Positions 61,972-64,000 of a stretch of DNA of 64,000 nt are shown here, one piece after another. The notes under the pieces are model-generated. The model searched no databases and was not told the origin of the DNA. It was given only the letters and a program-made list of their open reading frames with translations. The stretch is from Opitutaceae bacterium BACL24 MAG-120322-bin51 (GTDB taxonomy: Bacteria > Verrucomicrobiota > Verrucomicrobiia > Opitutales > Coraliomargaritaceae). Every line of letters begins with the position of its first letter. Position 1 is the first letter of the stretch. A program made the translations under genes and the position numbers. The stretch covers positions 64,001 through 128,000 of the forward strand of contig CAJJBI010000004.1 in assembly GCA_905182465.1 (NCBI GenBank), given 5' to 3'.

Positions 61972-62106
61972 AGGTAGGAGAGGTGTTGGCCATATATTGC
62001 GTGCTTGTTATGTCTAAGCAAAACCACGGGGGATGCAAACCTTGTCTCCTATTCGCCTGCTTGACTTCGCCGCAGATGCGCCTGACTTTCGTCTAATCTA
62101 ACAGCC

Positions 62107-63093
62107 ATGGCTACCGCGACTCTCAACTACGAACCAATGGTCTTCGCCCCAAAGCAGGGCGATGAAGCACCACTCACTGCGATCCAAGAAGAAGTGCTTA
62201 CTCTTAAGAAAGAACGCAACGCACTGATCCTCGCGCACAACTACCAGATCGATGCGATCCAGCGCGTGGCCGACTATGTGGGCGACTCACTCGGGCTAGC
62301 CTACAAGGCAGAGCAAGCCGACACCGATTGCATCGTTTTCTGCGGCGTCCATTTTATGGCGGAAACCGCCAAAATCGTCAATCCGAACAAGCCAGTGCTC
62401 CTTCCTGAGATGGCCGCAGGCTGCTCGCTCTCTGACTCCTGCCCTGCCGAAAAGCTAGCCGCCTACAAAGAGGCCCATCCCAATGTTTACGTCGTCGCCT
62501 ACATCAACTGTTCGGCTGCAGTTAAAGCACTCTCAGATGTGATTTGCACAAGCGGAAACGCTATGAAAATCGTCGGCAAGGTGCCTGCTGATCGCGACAT
62601 CCTCTTCGTGCCCGATCAAAACCTCGGGCAGTGGGTTAGTAAGCAGACTGGCCGCGCCATGCAGCTCTGGCCAGGTTCATGTTATGCCCATGTGCTCTTT
62701 ACTCAGCAAGCTATCGAACGCCTAAAGTTAAAGTTTCCCGACGCCCTCGTCGTCGCTCACCCAGAGTGCACTGAAACTGTTCGCGATAATGCGGACGAAG
62801 TCTGCAGCACAGAAAAAATGATCGGTTTCTGCCGGGATTGTGAAGCCGAGAAAATCATCGTTGTGACAGAGACCGGCATGATCCATCGCCTCCAGCGCGA
62901 GATCCCAGACAAGACTTTCATCGCCGGCCCCACGGATACTTGTGCGTGCAACGATTGCCGCTATATGAAAATGAATACTATCGAAAAGTTACGCGACTGC
63001 CTTCGCGACATGTCGCCCCAAATCGAGATGCCCGAAGACATCCGCCTTGAAGCCTATGCACCGATCAAGCGTATGCTGGAGTGGAGCAAGTAG
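62107..63093 (+). CDS. nadA: Quinolinate synthase NadA
   Basis: 328 aa. The AHNYQ motif (about residue 43), CGVHFMAETAKIVNP, a Cys in SLSDSCPAEKLAA, HPECTETVRDNAD and the C-terminal TCACNDCRYMKMNT supply the three Cys that hold the [4Fe-4S] cluster. The enzyme condenses iminoaspartate with dihydroxyacetone phosphate to make quinolinate for NAD synthesis. nadB and nadC are not seen here. Confidence 0.95.
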   Translation: MATATLNYEPMVFAPKQGDEAPLTAIQEEVLTLKKERNALILAHNYQIDAIQRVADYVGDSLGLAYKAEQADTDCIVFCGVHFMAETAKIVNPNKPVLLPEMAAGCSLSDSCPAEKLAAYKEAHPNVYVVAYINCSAAVKALSDVICTSGNAMKIVGKVPADRDILFVPDQNLGQWVSKQTGRAMQLWPGSCYAHVLFTQQAIERLKLKFPDALVVAHPECTETVRDNADEVCSTEKMIGFCRDCEAEKIIVVTETGMIHRLQREIPDKTFIAGPTDTCACNDCRYMKMNTIEKLRDCLRDMSPQIEMPEDIRLEAYAPIKRMLEWSK

Positions 63094-63247
63094 TGCTCGC
63101 AAAAGACTCAGAGATCGCCGGCGAATCCGGCCATAAGTGCACTCTCTTCCTCAAAGCGCGTGGCATCAAAATCGGTTGCTTTGAGAACTGCACCGTTTTC
63201 GAGTATACAGACTTGGTTATAGGACAAATACAGTCTTATTTCATGGC

Positions 63248-64000
63248 ATGACCACCGCAAAAAAAGCGACTGCGACCTACCGCAACGACCTGCTGCGTGC
63301 ACCGCTTGCGGGTATCCTAGAAGCAGGCTGGGCGACCTTCGCCCTTGTCATCGCCATCCGCTACTTCGAAGCGAGCGAAACGCACAAGGCCTTCATCGCG
63401 GGAGCCGCCCCCATTGGTTTCCTCCTCACGCCGATCACGCTCTATCTCGCCGCCAGCTTCCGTGCCCGCCCGAGCTTCAGCTGCACTTTTGTCTTGGCTA
63501 CGGCGACCCTGTTGCTGTTAGGCGCAAGCATCGTTCAATCGCTCCTCTTTTTCACGCTTTTCGCCGTCTTAAGTCAGGTCGCTGCCGTACAGCAAGGGCC
63601 TCTTATGCTCCAAATCTACACGGAGAACTACACCCGCGCGGAGAGGGGCAGTCGTATGACCTGGCCATTCATTTTGACCGCGCTCTTTTCAATTGGCTTC
63701 GCCGTGATAGGGGGGCGCTTACTTGACCTTAAGATCGAAGCCTATCACTGGATCTTCGCTGTCATGGTCGTCGCCTGCGGCATCTCGGCAGTCGCCTGCA
63801 TCAAAATTCCTAGCAGCCCCCTCTCTCGCAATAATGTAGGGAATCCTTGGCAAAGCTTCAGCCTGATTTGGAAAGATCGCTTCTTCGGCTTCATCCTTGG
63901 CTGCTGGATGCTCCTCGGGATGGGTAACCTTATCGCCCTCCCCATTCGCATAGAGTATCTAGCTAATCCAAATTTCGGCGTGAACGCTAGCAATACCACG
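63248..64000 (+). CDS. MFS-type transporter, 5' part
   Basis: From ATG 63248 the frame is open to the window end (251 codons), so the 3' part is cut off. At least six hydrophobic segments are visible (GILEAGWATFALVIAIRYF, AFIAGAAPIGFLLTPITLYLAASF, LATATLLLLGASIVQSLLFFTLFAVLSQV, WPFILTALFSIGFAVIGGRLL, WIFAVMVVACGISAVACI, FGFILGCWMLLGMGNLIALPI). The pattern fits a major facilitator permease of unknown substrate. The gene lies about 155 bases after nadA. Confidence 0.8.
   Translation, partial: MTTAKKATATYRNDLLRAPLAGILEAGWATFALVIAIRYFEASETHKAFIAGAAPIGFLLTPITLYLAASFRARPSFSCTFVLATATLLLLGASIVQSLLFFTLFAVLSQVAAVQQGPLMLQIYTENYTRAERGSRMTWPFILTALFSIGFAVIGGRLLDLKIEAYHWIFAVMVVACGISAVACIKIPSSPLSRNNVGNPWQSFSLIWKDRFFGFILGCWMLLGMGNLIALPIRIEYLANPNFGVNASNTT

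Overview
The window looks like part of a chromosome of a marine, polysaccharide-degrading member of the Verrucomicrobiota (Opitutales/Puniceicoccales-like). The basis is gene content: many Cys-type sulfatases, H-X9-DG prepilin-like and Verru_Chthon-like pseudopilin proteins, a PEP-CTERM protein, a LacI/AraC hybrid (XylR-type) regulator, the DUF4212/sodium symporter pair and verrucomicrobial-style housekeeping genes. No database search was possible, so the taxon is an inference.

Layout. 1-337: 3' end of a peptidoglycan amidase. 360-42464: a carbohydrate locus almost entirely on the minus strand. It holds eight sulfatases, three GH10 xylanase-like enzymes, two GH52 beta-xylosidase-like enzymes, two further glycosidase-like TIM-barrel proteins, one acetyl-xylan-esterase-like alpha/beta hydrolase, a GPH-family sugar symporter, an AraB-type ribulokinase, a PEP-CTERM protein with a paralogue lacking the anchor, prepilin-like proteins, and one plus-strand XylR-type regulator with a nearby palindrome. 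42565-45955: sodium:solute symporter with its DUF4212 partner, a CPBP protease and a dimeric dUTPase. 46166-64000: housekeeping genes (murA, a dapF-like gene, recA, uvrB, two hpt-like genes, class II fba, a BadF-type kinase, a response regulator, CbiX-like, pal, nadA), ending in a truncated MFS gene.

How the genes fit together. The enzyme set reads as a pathway for a sulfated, probably acetylated and arabinose-containing xylan. Secreted sulfatases and the esterase remove decorations, GH10 enzymes cut the backbone, the GPH symporter brings in oligosaccharides, the GH52 enzymes (no visible signal peptide) release xylose inside the cell, and the ribulokinase handles arabinose-derived ribulose. 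No xylose isomerase, xylulokinase, sulfatase-maturating enzyme or SusC/D pair is present in the window.

A caution for the reader: at least 15 genes are interrupted by apparent one-base frameshifts, including murA and pal, which are normally essential or conserved. Most are probably assembly or sequencing indels. Reconstructed spans are given where the missing part can be read in another frame. The 26.0-34.6 kb stretch is far more damaged than the rest and may hold true pseudogenes.
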